Part shown: piece after piece, positions 1 through 6,744 of the stretch
How positions within the stretch are numbered: position 1 is the stretch's first letter
Layout of the letters: each line of letters opens with the position of its first letter
Source: Lachnospiraceae bacterium
GTDB taxonomy: Bacteria; Bacillota; Clostridia; Lachnospirales; Lachnospiraceae
Reading direction: 5' to 3'
Length of the DNA stretch: 11,379 bases
Assembly (NCBI GenBank): GCA_003484785.1
Contig: DNAD01000158.1
Span: 1 to 11,379 of the forward strand
Notes under the pieces: generated by a model
Seen by the model: the letters and a program-made list of their open reading frames with translations, nothing else
Told to the model about the DNA's origin: nothing
Database searches by the model: none
Made by a program: the position numbers and the translations under genes

Positions 1-73
1 TGGATCTTCTATGTGAATGACTCACGTTATTACCAAAATGAACACCCTTGCCGCAAACAGCACACTTAGCCAT
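1..73 (-). CDS. rpmB: 50S ribosomal protein L28, 5' part (runs off left edge)
   Basis: Read on the minus strand, the first 24 codons give an L28 N-terminus beginning MAKCAVCGKG and continuing with the family's asparagine, histidine and arginine-rich stretch (FGNNVSHSHRRS). L28 is a structural protein of the large ribosomal subunit. Cys4 and Cys7 form the CxxC half of the zinc-binding (C+) version; the second cysteine pair would lie beyond the window. A strong GGGAGGTG ribosome binding site sits just upstream of the ATG (plus-strand positions about 80-87). The gene is divergent from the Asp23-family gene, the same arrangement as rpmB-yloU in Bacillus. The gene is partial only because the window ends here. 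Confidence 0.95.
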   Translation of the reverse strand, partial: MAKCAVCGKGVHFGNNVSHSHRRS

Positions 74-203
74 GACTACACCTCCCTTTATCTATCTGAT
101 TTACAGGAAACGGAAAACGTTCCGGCCTTAAAGACCGCCCTGACGCCGTACCGTACCGGTATTTTGATCAAATCTGCGACTCATTTCAAGTCACAACATG
201 AGT

Positions 204-232
204 ATTCTAACAAAAGTTATTCCCAAATGCAA
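204..232 (-). promoter_or_regulatory. Leftward promoter for rpmB
   Basis: On the minus strand there is a -35 element TTGCAT (plus 227-232), a 17-bp spacer and a -10 element TAGAAT (plus 204-209), preceded by TG in the extended -10 position. The predicted start is near plus 197, giving rpmB a leader of about 120 nt. That leader contains the 10-bp palindrome TTTGATCAAA (163-172) and a weak GC-rich inverted repeat around 121-160. I cannot assign a regulatory role to either. Confidence 0.65.
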
Positions 233-239
233 GTAAAAG

Positions 240-269
240 TTGAATTTTCTTATCGGTTCAGTATATAAT
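240..269 (+). promoter_or_regulatory. Rightward promoter for the Asp23-fakA-recG unit
   Basis: TTGAAT (240-245) and TATAAT (264-269) are separated by 18 bp, a good sigma-A type match. The predicted start is near 276, and the GGGAGGA ribosome binding site follows at 285-291. The -35 element lies only 7 bp from the -35 element of the opposing rpmB promoter. Confidence 0.75.
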
Positions 270-298
270 GGTCGAAAGACAGAAGGGAGGACATGAAT

Positions 299-655
299 AT
301 GAAAGGCAGGATAAAGACACCGATAGAGAATGTATCTATCAACACAGAGGTCATTGCTCAGTACGCGGGAACCGTTGCCATGGAATGCTTCGGCATAGTA
401 GGCATGGCTGCCGTCAATATGAAGGACGGCATAGTAAAGCTCCTTAAAAAAGAAACGCTTACCCACGGGATCAATGTAAAGAGCATCGGAGACCTGCTGC
501 AGCTCGATTTTCATGTTATAGTCGCTTACGGGGTCAGTATTCAGGCTGTGACCGATAATCTTATAAGCAATGTAAAATATAAGGTTGAGGAATTTACGGG
601 ACTGAAGATAGAACGGATCAATGTATACGTCGAAGGAGTTCGTGTAATAGACTAA
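299..655 (+). CDS. yloU: Asp23/Gls24 family envelope stress response protein (YloU-like)
   Basis: This is a small (118 aa) Asp23/Gls24-family protein, seen in the conserved N-terminal phrase NVSINTEVIAQYAG, the GIVGMAAV segment and the closing NVYVEGVRV motif. Family members are small acidic or alkaline-shock proteins. The exact role of the YloU type is not settled, but it is almost always encoded next to FakA, which suggests a link to fatty-acid or envelope homeostasis. An in-frame ATG at 293 lies only 1-2 nt after the ribosome binding site GGGAGGA (285-291), while the ATG at 299 has a normal 7-8 nt spacing, so I chose 299. No signal peptide or membrane helix is visible. It is first in a unit with fakA (15 nt downstream) and recG. 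The yloU symbol rests on similarity plus gene order. Confidence 0.92.
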   Translation: MKGRIKTPIENVSINTEVIAQYAGTVAMECFGIVGMAAVNMKDGIVKLLKKETLTHGINVKSIGDLLQLDFHVIVAYGVSIQAVTDNLISNVKYKVEEFTGLKIERINVYVEGVRVID

Positions 656-670
656 GGAGGGGAAAAAACG

Positions 671-2452
671 GTGGCGATCAATACTATCGATGCTGAAAAG
701 CTATCGACGATGTTTCTTGCCGGCGCGAAGGCGCTGGAGGCTAAAAAGGCGGTCATAAATGAGCTGAATGTCTTTCCGGTTCCCGACGGGGATACCGGTA
801 CCAATATGACGCTTACGATAATGTCGGCGGCCAAGGAGGTGACGGCGTTACCCGAGATAAAGATGGATCTGCTGTGTAAAGCCATGTCATCCGGCTCCTT
901 AAGGGGAGCCAGAGGAAATTCCGGGGTTATTCTTTCCCAGCTTATAAGGGGCTTTACAAAGGTCGTAAAGAGTGAGGAGACTCTTGATAAGGCTGTTATC
1001 TCAAACGCCATGCAGAAGGCTACGGAATCGGCCTACAAGGCAGTCATGAAGCCCAAGGAGGGCACGATCCTTACCGTGGCCAGAGGGGCCGCGGAAAAGG
1101 CAAGGGAGCTTATAAATGAGGACTGCGATCTCGTAAGCTTTATGGAAGAGATCATCAAACATTCCGAATATGTGCTTTCCCAGACCCCCGAAATGCTTCC
1201 GGTATTAAAGCAGGCCGGTGTCGTGGATTCCGGCGGACAGGGTCTTCTTGAGATATTCAAGGGCGCTTACGACTGCCTTACGGGCAAGGAGGTGGATCTT
1301 ACCCTTAAAGAGGATACACAGGAGGAGGAGCCCGAAGAGGAAGAGATCAAGCTGGCCTATCTTGTCAGGTTTACGGACAGGATCACCGAGGTATTCAATG
1401 CCAAGAACGAGGAAGATTTTAAGATGTACTTAAATTCCATCGGTGATCACTTAAGCTATGAGTCGGCAGATCAGACGGTGACAGTGGCTCTGTATACCAA
1501 CGATCCGGGTCTTGCGATCCAGAAGGGTCTTAAATACGGAGAGCTTACCAACATAACCGTGGAGAACACAAAAGAAGGAAGCACAAAGCCTGCCGAAAGC
1601 AGGAAACAGCCGGCGGCCGGGCCTTCCCCGCAGAAGGCGGAAGAAATAAAAGAGGAGCCTGCGGAAGTAAAAGCCGGAGAAAAAGCGGTTGACATAACTC
1701 CTGAAGCCTCTATAACACCGGAGGATGTCAAAGCCGAAAAGCCTCAGGTACCGGAACGAAGCAATGACCGTCCGGTATTTAACGAGCCGCCGAAGGATAT
1801 AGGCTTTGTGGCTGTTTCCTCGGGAGAAGGGCTTGAAGCCATTTTTAAGGGGCTCGGGGTTGACCACGTGATAACCGGAGGGCAGACAATGAACCCCAGC
1901 ACTGAGGATATGCTTTACGCCATAGATCACGTAAATGCAAAGAATGTCTTCATACTGCCCAATAACAAGAATATTATCATGGCGGCCAATCAGGCAAAAT
2001 ACATGGCCGAGGATAAGAACATAATCGTAATACCCACAAAGACCATCCCCCAGGGGATCTCCGCCCTTATCAATTATTCCATGGAGGCCACCGCGGAGGA
2101 CAACGAAAGGATGATGAACGAGGAGATAAAGAAGGTAAAGACCGGGCAGGTAACCTATGCAGTCCGGGATACCGTCATCTCCGATATGGAGATCAAGCAG
2201 GGAAATATCATGGGAATCGGCGATCATGATATCCTCTCGGTGGGCACCATAGTAGAAGACACGGCTCTTGATATGATCGGCAGAATGATCGATGAGGAAT
2301 CGGAGCTAATAAGCATCTATTACGGAAATGAAGTGGATGAGGAAGTTGCCGGCGAATTTAAGGATACCGTAGAGGAAAAGTATCCCGACTGCGATGTGGA
2401 GCTCCATCCCGGCGGGCAGCCCATCTATTACTATATTATATCTGTAGAGTAG
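671..2452 (+). CDS. fakA: Fatty-acid kinase ATP-binding subunit FakA (DAK/DhaL-DegV-like, YloV)
   Basis: FakA phosphorylates fatty acids bound to a FakB (DegV-family) partner, feeding exogenous fatty acids as acyl-phosphate into phospholipid synthesis; it is cytosolic. The N-terminal DhaL kinase domain (about residues 8-205) shows the Mg-ATP motif PVPDGDTGTNM (36-46), GARGNSG (79-85) and DSGGQGL (186-192). An acidic linker (212-226) leads to the middle domain (about 227-300), and the C-terminal domain runs from 375 to 593. Two features are odd. Residues about 301-372 form a Pro/Glu/Ala/Lys-rich insert, making the protein 593 aa against roughly 550 for the Bacillus and Staphylococcus proteins. 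The middle domain has Leu231, Ala273 and Tyr275 where I expect the Cys and two His zinc ligands. The start is GTG at 671 with a strong AGGAGGGG site (655-662). FakB is not in the window. Confidence 0.95.
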   Translation: MAINTIDAEKLSTMFLAGAKALEAKKAVINELNVFPVPDGDTGTNMTLTIMSAAKEVTALPEIKMDLLCKAMSSGSLRGARGNSGVILSQLIRGFTKVVKSEETLDKAVISNAMQKATESAYKAVMKPKEGTILTVARGAAEKARELINEDCDLVSFMEEIIKHSEYVLSQTPEMLPVLKQAGVVDSGGQGLLEIFKGAYDCLTGKEVDLTLKEDTQEEEPEEEEIKLAYLVRFTDRITEVFNAKNEEDFKMYLNSIGDHLSYESADQTVTVALYTNDPGLAIQKGLKYGELTNITVENTKEGSTKPAESRKQPAAGPSPQKAEEIKEEPAEVKAGEKAVDITPEASITPEDVKAEKPQVPERSNDRPVFNEPPKDIGFVAVSSGEGLEAIFKGLGVDHVITGGQTMNPSTEDMLYAIDHVNAKNVFILPNNKNIIMAANQAKYMAEDKNIIVIPTKTIPQGISALINYSMEATAEDNERMMNEEIKKVKTGQVTYAVRDTVISDMEIKQGNIMGIGDHDILSVGTIVEDTALDMIGRMIDEESELISIYYGNEVDEEVAGEFKDTVEEKYPDCDVELHPGGQPIYYYIISVE

Positions 2453-2466
2453 CGTAAATAAAAGCT

Positions 2467-4545
2467 TTGGACTATAACGAGGACATTATCAAACTAAAGG
2501 GAGTTGGAGAAAAGACCGCCGTTTTATTTAATAAAATTGGCGTCTTTTCGTTTGGGGATCTTTTGTACTATTTTCCCAGGGATTATATCAGGTACGAGGA
2601 TCTGGTCAGAGTAAACGGAGACTCGACGGGAAAGGTCATTGCCTTCGAAGCTTCGGTATTATCACACCCCCTTATGAAAAGAAACGGACGGCTTACGATC
2701 ACCACCGTCCCGCTGATGGCAGGGAGTGAAAGGATCAATGCGGTCTGGTTCAACATGCCCTATCTTTCAAAGAACCTTAAGGCAGGGTACAGATATATCT
2801 TCTACGGAAGGCTGTATAAAAAGGGCAGCAGCCTCTGTACCGACCAGCCTGTAATATTTAAGCATGAGGAGTTTGATCAGATAAAAAACTCCCTTCAGCC
2901 CGTGTATCCTCTTACCAAAGGCCTTACCAACAACACGGTCAAAAAATCCGTCAGACAGCTTCTTTCGGCGATCGAAAAAGAAAAGAGGGCATCAGGAGAA
3001 AAGAAAGAAGATAGGAAAGAACCGTTTTTTAACGGTATGAACGACTATGACTACGATTTTTGTGCCATGCATTTTCCTTCCTGTCTCGAGGAGCTGAAGC
3101 AGGCAAGGGAACGGTTTGTATATGATGAATTCTTCATGTACATCCTGAGGCTTCGTTTCCTTAAAAAGGAAAACAGCCGGGCAAAAAACACCTTTAATAT
3201 CATCGAATGTGCCGAGACCGAAAGGATGATCGAAGCTCTGCCCTACAGGCTTACGAAGGCTCAGGAAAGGGTATGGGGCGAGATAAAGGAAGACCTTACG
3301 AAAAACAGCTCCATGAACAGGCTGGTACAGGGGGATGTTGGCAGCGGCAAGACAGTGATAGCGATACTGGCCGCGGTCATGACCGCCGTAAACGGATACC
3401 AGAGCGCTGTAATGGCTCCCACCGAGATCCTTGCATCCCAGCATTATGAGGCATTCTGCTCCATGATAAAAAAGCAGGGCCTTGATATCGAATGCGTGCT
3501 GCTTACGGGCTCTACTCCCGCCGCAGGGAAACGTGCGATATATAAGGATATCGAAAGCGGCAGGGCAGGGATAATCGTAGGTACCCACGCTCTGTTTCAG
3601 GAAAAGGTAAGATATGATGACCTGGCCCTGGTCATTACGGACGAACAGCACCGCTTCGGCGTAGCCCAGAGGGAAGCCCTGCTTAATAAGAACCCGGAGG
3701 ATACGCCTCACGTGCTGGTCATGAGCGCTACTCCCATACCCAGAACTCTGGCGATCATCCTCTACGGTGATCTTGACATCTCGGTCATCGATGAGGTTCC
3801 GGCAAAAAGGCTTCCGATAAAGAACTGCGTGGTGGATGAGTCGTGGCACGAAAAAGCATACCGGTTCATGAAAAAGGAGATAGACGCCGGACACCAGTGC
3901 TACGTGATCTGCCCCCTGGTGGAGGAAAGCGAGGGCGCTTCGGAGCTTAAGGACGTACAGAGCTATGCCGATATTTTAAGGGCTTATTTTCCGGATTCCG
4001 TCAACATAGGCTGTCTTTACGGAAAGCTGAAGCCTGCGGCAAAGGCAAGGGTGATGGACGATTTTTACAGAAATAATATACAGATCCTTGTGTCCACAAC
4101 CGTCGTTGAGGTTGGTGTAAACGTACCGAACGCCACGGTGATGATGATAGAGAATGCGGAACGCTTCGGCCTTGCCCAGCTTCATCAGCTCAGAGGAAGG
4201 ATCGGCAGGGGCGGTTTTCAGAGCTACTGCATCTTTATAAACTGCAGCGAAAAAGAGGAGAACAGAGAAAGGCTTGATATCCTTGTAAGCTCCAATGACG
4301 GCTTTGAGATAGCCTCAAAGGATCTTGAGCTGAGAGGGCCCGGGGATCTTTTCGGTCTCAGGCAGAGCGGGGAGCTTGTTTTTAAGCTTGCAGATGTCTT
4401 TACCGATTCCGCCGTTCTTAAGAAGGCCTCATCTGATGTTAATAAGCTTCTGAAGGAAGATCCCGAGTTATGTAAACCTGAGCATGAAGCCCTGAAGGTA
4501 AGGCTCTCAGCCCTTCTGAATGAGCATGGCACAACGGCATTGTAA
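2467..4545 (+). CDS. recG: ATP-dependent DNA helicase RecG
   Basis: RecG is a monomeric superfamily 2 translocase that reverses stalled replication forks and processes branched DNA. At 692 aa it has the normal length. Visible parts are: an N-terminal helix-hairpin-like segment LKGVGEKTA (10-18); the OB-fold wedge region (about 50-150); Walker A GDVGSGKT (289-296); the Walker B DEQH box (392-395); motif III SATPIPRT (420-427); motif VI QLRGRIGRG (574-582); and the RecG-specific TRG region with DLELRGPGDLFG (619-630). All key residues are intact. The only possible start is the TTG at 2467, because an in-frame TAA sits at 2455-2457. It lies 14 nt after fakA with no convincing Shine-Dalgarno sequence, so expression may depend on coupling to fakA translation. 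After the stop there is a 7-T run (4549-4555) without a good hairpin. Confidence 0.97.
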   Translation: MDYNEDIIKLKGVGEKTAVLFNKIGVFSFGDLLYYFPRDYIRYEDLVRVNGDSTGKVIAFEASVLSHPLMKRNGRLTITTVPLMAGSERINAVWFNMPYLSKNLKAGYRYIFYGRLYKKGSSLCTDQPVIFKHEEFDQIKNSLQPVYPLTKGLTNNTVKKSVRQLLSAIEKEKRASGEKKEDRKEPFFNGMNDYDYDFCAMHFPSCLEELKQARERFVYDEFFMYILRLRFLKKENSRAKNTFNIIECAETERMIEALPYRLTKAQERVWGEIKEDLTKNSSMNRLVQGDVGSGKTVIAILAAVMTAVNGYQSAVMAPTEILASQHYEAFCSMIKKQGLDIECVLLTGSTPAAGKRAIYKDIESGRAGIIVGTHALFQEKVRYDDLALVITDEQHRFGVAQREALLNKNPEDTPHVLVMSATPIPRTLAIILYGDLDISVIDEVPAKRLPIKNCVVDESWHEKAYRFMKKEIDAGHQCYVICPLVEESEGASELKDVQSYADILRAYFPDSVNIGCLYGKLKPAAKARVMDDFYRNNIQILVSTTVVEVGVNVPNATVMMIENAERFGLAQLHQLRGRIGRGGFQSYCIFINCSEKEENRERLDILVSSNDGFEIASKDLELRGPGDLFGLRQSGELVFKLADVFTDSAVLKKASSDVNKLLKEDPELCKPEHEALKVRLSALLNEHGTTAL

Positions 4546-4594
4546 TAATTTTTTTATAGTAACACTGTTATCGAAAGTCTTAAGGTCTGATTGG

Positions 4595-4625
4595 TTGACA
4601 ACGTTTGAAATAAGTATATTATAAT
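4595..4625 (+). promoter_or_regulatory. Promoter of the CotH-VTC-DUF4956 operon, abutting the start codon
   Basis: A perfect TTGACA (4595-4600) is followed by an AT-rich -10 region in which two overlapping hexamers fit: TATTAT at 4617-4622 (16-bp spacer) or TATAAT at 4620-4625 (19-bp spacer). Either choice puts the transcription start at about 4629-4632, on or just past the ATG at 4629. An 11-bp palindrome TAACACTGTTA lies upstream at 4560-4570 and could be an operator, but I have no family match for it. Confidence 0.7.
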
Positions 4626-4628
4626 TGT

Positions 4629-6740
4629 ATGATTAAAATTGGTAAGAACGATCTGATCGTTATAGCTTCCGTTTTCATCTGTCTTCTTGTCGCTGTCGGG
4701 CTGTACAGATGGGCATGCTCATCGGAGGGAGGGTATGACGTAAACGGTATCAACGGACAGGAAGAGCAATATGATATGCCGGTTTTCAATGTACCGAGCG
4801 GGTTTTATCCCGAACCTTTCCGTTTAACCATCAGTTACCCCGATCCGCAGGCACATATATACTGTACCTTTGACGGTAGTATCCCGACCCCGGAGTCGGA
4901 GCCCTATGAGCAGTATGAGGAAGGGCTCTTACTTGAAAACAGAAGCGTTTACTCCAATTATCTCAGTGCCATAACCGGTGTGAGCTCCAACGAGGAGTAT
5001 GTCCCCAGTGTATCGATAATAAAAGCCAATACCATCAGGGCAATAGCGGTACTGCCGGACGGCAGGGCCAGCAGGGTCGCAAGCGGGACATATTTCATCG
5101 GGATCGACAGGCTGGGCGCCTTCGGTACGGCCCCGATATTGTCCCTTTATACCGATTATGACAGTTTGTTCTCATATGAGGACGGCATATATGTCTTGGG
5201 AAAGACCTATGATGAGTGGCTTGAAAAGGCCGCTGAGTACGAAGAGGCAGAGATGGGCACTGAGCCGTCTGAAGTACCGAAAGAGGCTTCCCCTGAAGAG
5301 GAGGGAGTGCCGGAATTTGACATTAATGTTCCGGTAGGCAACTATTCCAACAGAGGATCGGCCTGGGAAAGACATGCTACAGTGGAATACATGCCCTACG
5401 GGGAGGATACCGGCTTTGTGGCAGACCTTGGAATGCGCATCATGGGCGGCTCCAGCAGAAAAAGCACCCAGAAGAGCTTCCGGTTTAAATGCCGTGAAGA
5501 ATATGGAAGAAAGAATATTCAATATGACCTGATACCCGGCAATATGCGTTCGGACAAAACCGGTGAAGTGGATACATATAAATCCTTCATCATGAGAAAC
5601 GGCGGGAATGACCGCAATTACGGAAAGATCAGGGATCCCTTCATCCAGACCATGGTGAGCTCACACAGCTTTGAGACACAGGCAAGCCGGCCCGCGGTGC
5701 TGTTCATAAACGGGGAATACTGGGGCTGTTACTCACTTTGTGAAGACTACAGCGACCATTATATAGAATATAATTACGGCATTGATAAAGATAATGTTAT
5801 CATTATAAAAAGCGGCAGAGTCGAAGAGGGGATCGCCGATGACATGCGGGTATTCTCTGAAATGGAGAGCTTTATTACCGATAATGACATGAGCGATACG
5901 GAGAATTACGCCATGGCCTGCGAAATGCTTGATATGGAGTGCTTTGCCGGCTACTGCGCCCTTAATCTGTATATCTGCAACAGGGACAGCTTCCTGTTAA
6001 ATGACAGTAACTGGTCGATGTGGCGTGTGCGTACCCCGGATAACCGGTATATGAACGGTGACGGCAAGTGGCGGATGCTGTGCTTTGATACCGATTATTC
6101 CTCGGGGATATACGATGATGTGGAAACAGACGCCGACATCATGAAGGAAGCGTGCGACGATGACGGCTCGGGCTCGGTGGGCAACAGGATGCTTGCCTCC
6201 CTGCTTTATAATGAAGAATTCCGAAACCTCTTCATTTCAGAGCTTTGCGATATGCGAAATATCGATTTTGAAAGAACCAGGGTAAGGGACACGATACCCT
6301 TATTCAGGGAAACATACGGATTGCTCGTGCCCTATTCGACGGTGCGTTTCGGGCCGGAGCCCGTAGCCGATCCCTTTGATCATGTTAACCGGTGCATTGA
6401 TAAGGTGGAAGCATGGTTCCTTGACAGATACGATATATTTCCTGAACAGATCAGGAAGCAGTTTAAATTATCTGAACCGGTGAATGTGACGGTATTACAG
6501 GAGGATGAGTCAAAGGGAGCCTTCACCGTGGATAACAGCAATATCCTTATGACCGGGGAATTTAAGGGCCGTTATTTTCCGCAGGTTCCCGTATCTGTAA
6601 CTGCCCGGCCCTTAAAGGGAGAGTCCTTCGATCATTGGGAGGTCAGCAACGGAACCATTGTTGCGGGACAGGGAGAGTCGGTCACCTTACTTCCCGACAG
6701 GGATTGTATGATCAGACCGGTTTACAGTGGCGGTGAATGA
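4629..6740 (+). CDS. Membrane-anchored CotH kinase family protein with chitobiase-C-like domain
   Basis: CotH proteins are atypical protein kinases; Bacillus CotH phosphorylates spore-coat proteins. This 703-aa protein has one N-terminal membrane helix (about 9-26) after a Lys-rich start, so the rest should lie outside the membrane. It is followed by a chitobiase/hexosaminidase C-terminal-like (Fn3-like) domain (about 51-158, with YCTFDGSIPTPES), an acidic loop (196-228) and the CotH domain (about 168-605). Kinase-like features are R270-x-x-GG (273-274), Lys282-Ser-Phe, RNGG (323-326), Glu372, Lys394 and Asp487-x-Asp489. Residues about 617-699 resemble a bacterial repeat domain (InlB-B/Flg_new type) with a FDHWEV signature. 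No Shine-Dalgarno sequence precedes the ATG and the promoter overlaps it; no other start preserves the membrane helix. Substrate unknown. It heads the five-gene operon and is a divergent paralogue of the next gene. Confidence 0.88.
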   Translation: MIKIGKNDLIVIASVFICLLVAVGLYRWACSSEGGYDVNGINGQEEQYDMPVFNVPSGFYPEPFRLTISYPDPQAHIYCTFDGSIPTPESEPYEQYEEGLLLENRSVYSNYLSAITGVSSNEEYVPSVSIIKANTIRAIAVLPDGRASRVASGTYFIGIDRLGAFGTAPILSLYTDYDSLFSYEDGIYVLGKTYDEWLEKAAEYEEAEMGTEPSEVPKEASPEEEGVPEFDINVPVGNYSNRGSAWERHATVEYMPYGEDTGFVADLGMRIMGGSSRKSTQKSFRFKCREEYGRKNIQYDLIPGNMRSDKTGEVDTYKSFIMRNGGNDRNYGKIRDPFIQTMVSSHSFETQASRPAVLFINGEYWGCYSLCEDYSDHYIEYNYGIDKDNVIIIKSGRVEEGIADDMRVFSEMESFITDNDMSDTENYAMACEMLDMECFAGYCALNLYICNRDSFLLNDSNWSMWRVRTPDNRYMNGDGKWRMLCFDTDYSSGIYDDVETDADIMKEACDDDGSGSVGNRMLASLLYNEEFRNLFISELCDMRNIDFERTRVRDTIPLFRETYGLLVPYSTVRFGPEPVADPFDHVNRCIDKVEAWFLDRYDIFPEQIRKQFKLSEPVNVTVLQEDESKGAFTVDNSNILMTGEFKGRYFPQVPVSVTARPLKGESFDHWEVSNGTIVAGQGESVTLLPDRDCMIRPVYSGGE

Positions 6741-6744
6741 TATA

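Noticed and set aside
17-268. Rightward 83-codon open frame
   Set aside because: It is antisense to rpmB and then crosses the intergenic promoters; the product resembles no family and there is no ribosome binding site.
1571-1786. FakA linker considered as a frameshift or foreign insertion
   Set aside because: The reading frame continues cleanly on both sides into conserved domains and the codon style matches the flanks.
1451-2227. Long (258-codon) minus-strand open frame inside fakA
   Set aside because: It is a shadow of the fakA coding frame; the translated product is low in recognisable structure and lacks a promoter or ribosome binding site.
2992-3894. 300-codon minus-strand open frame inside recG
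   Set aside because: RecG motifs in the plus frame are intact throughout; the antisense product has no recognisable domain.
4520-4556. Possible terminator after recG (7-T run at 4549-4555)
   Set aside because: Only a 4-bp ACAA/TTGT stem precedes the T-run; too weak to call a terminator, so read-through into the CotH operon remains possible.
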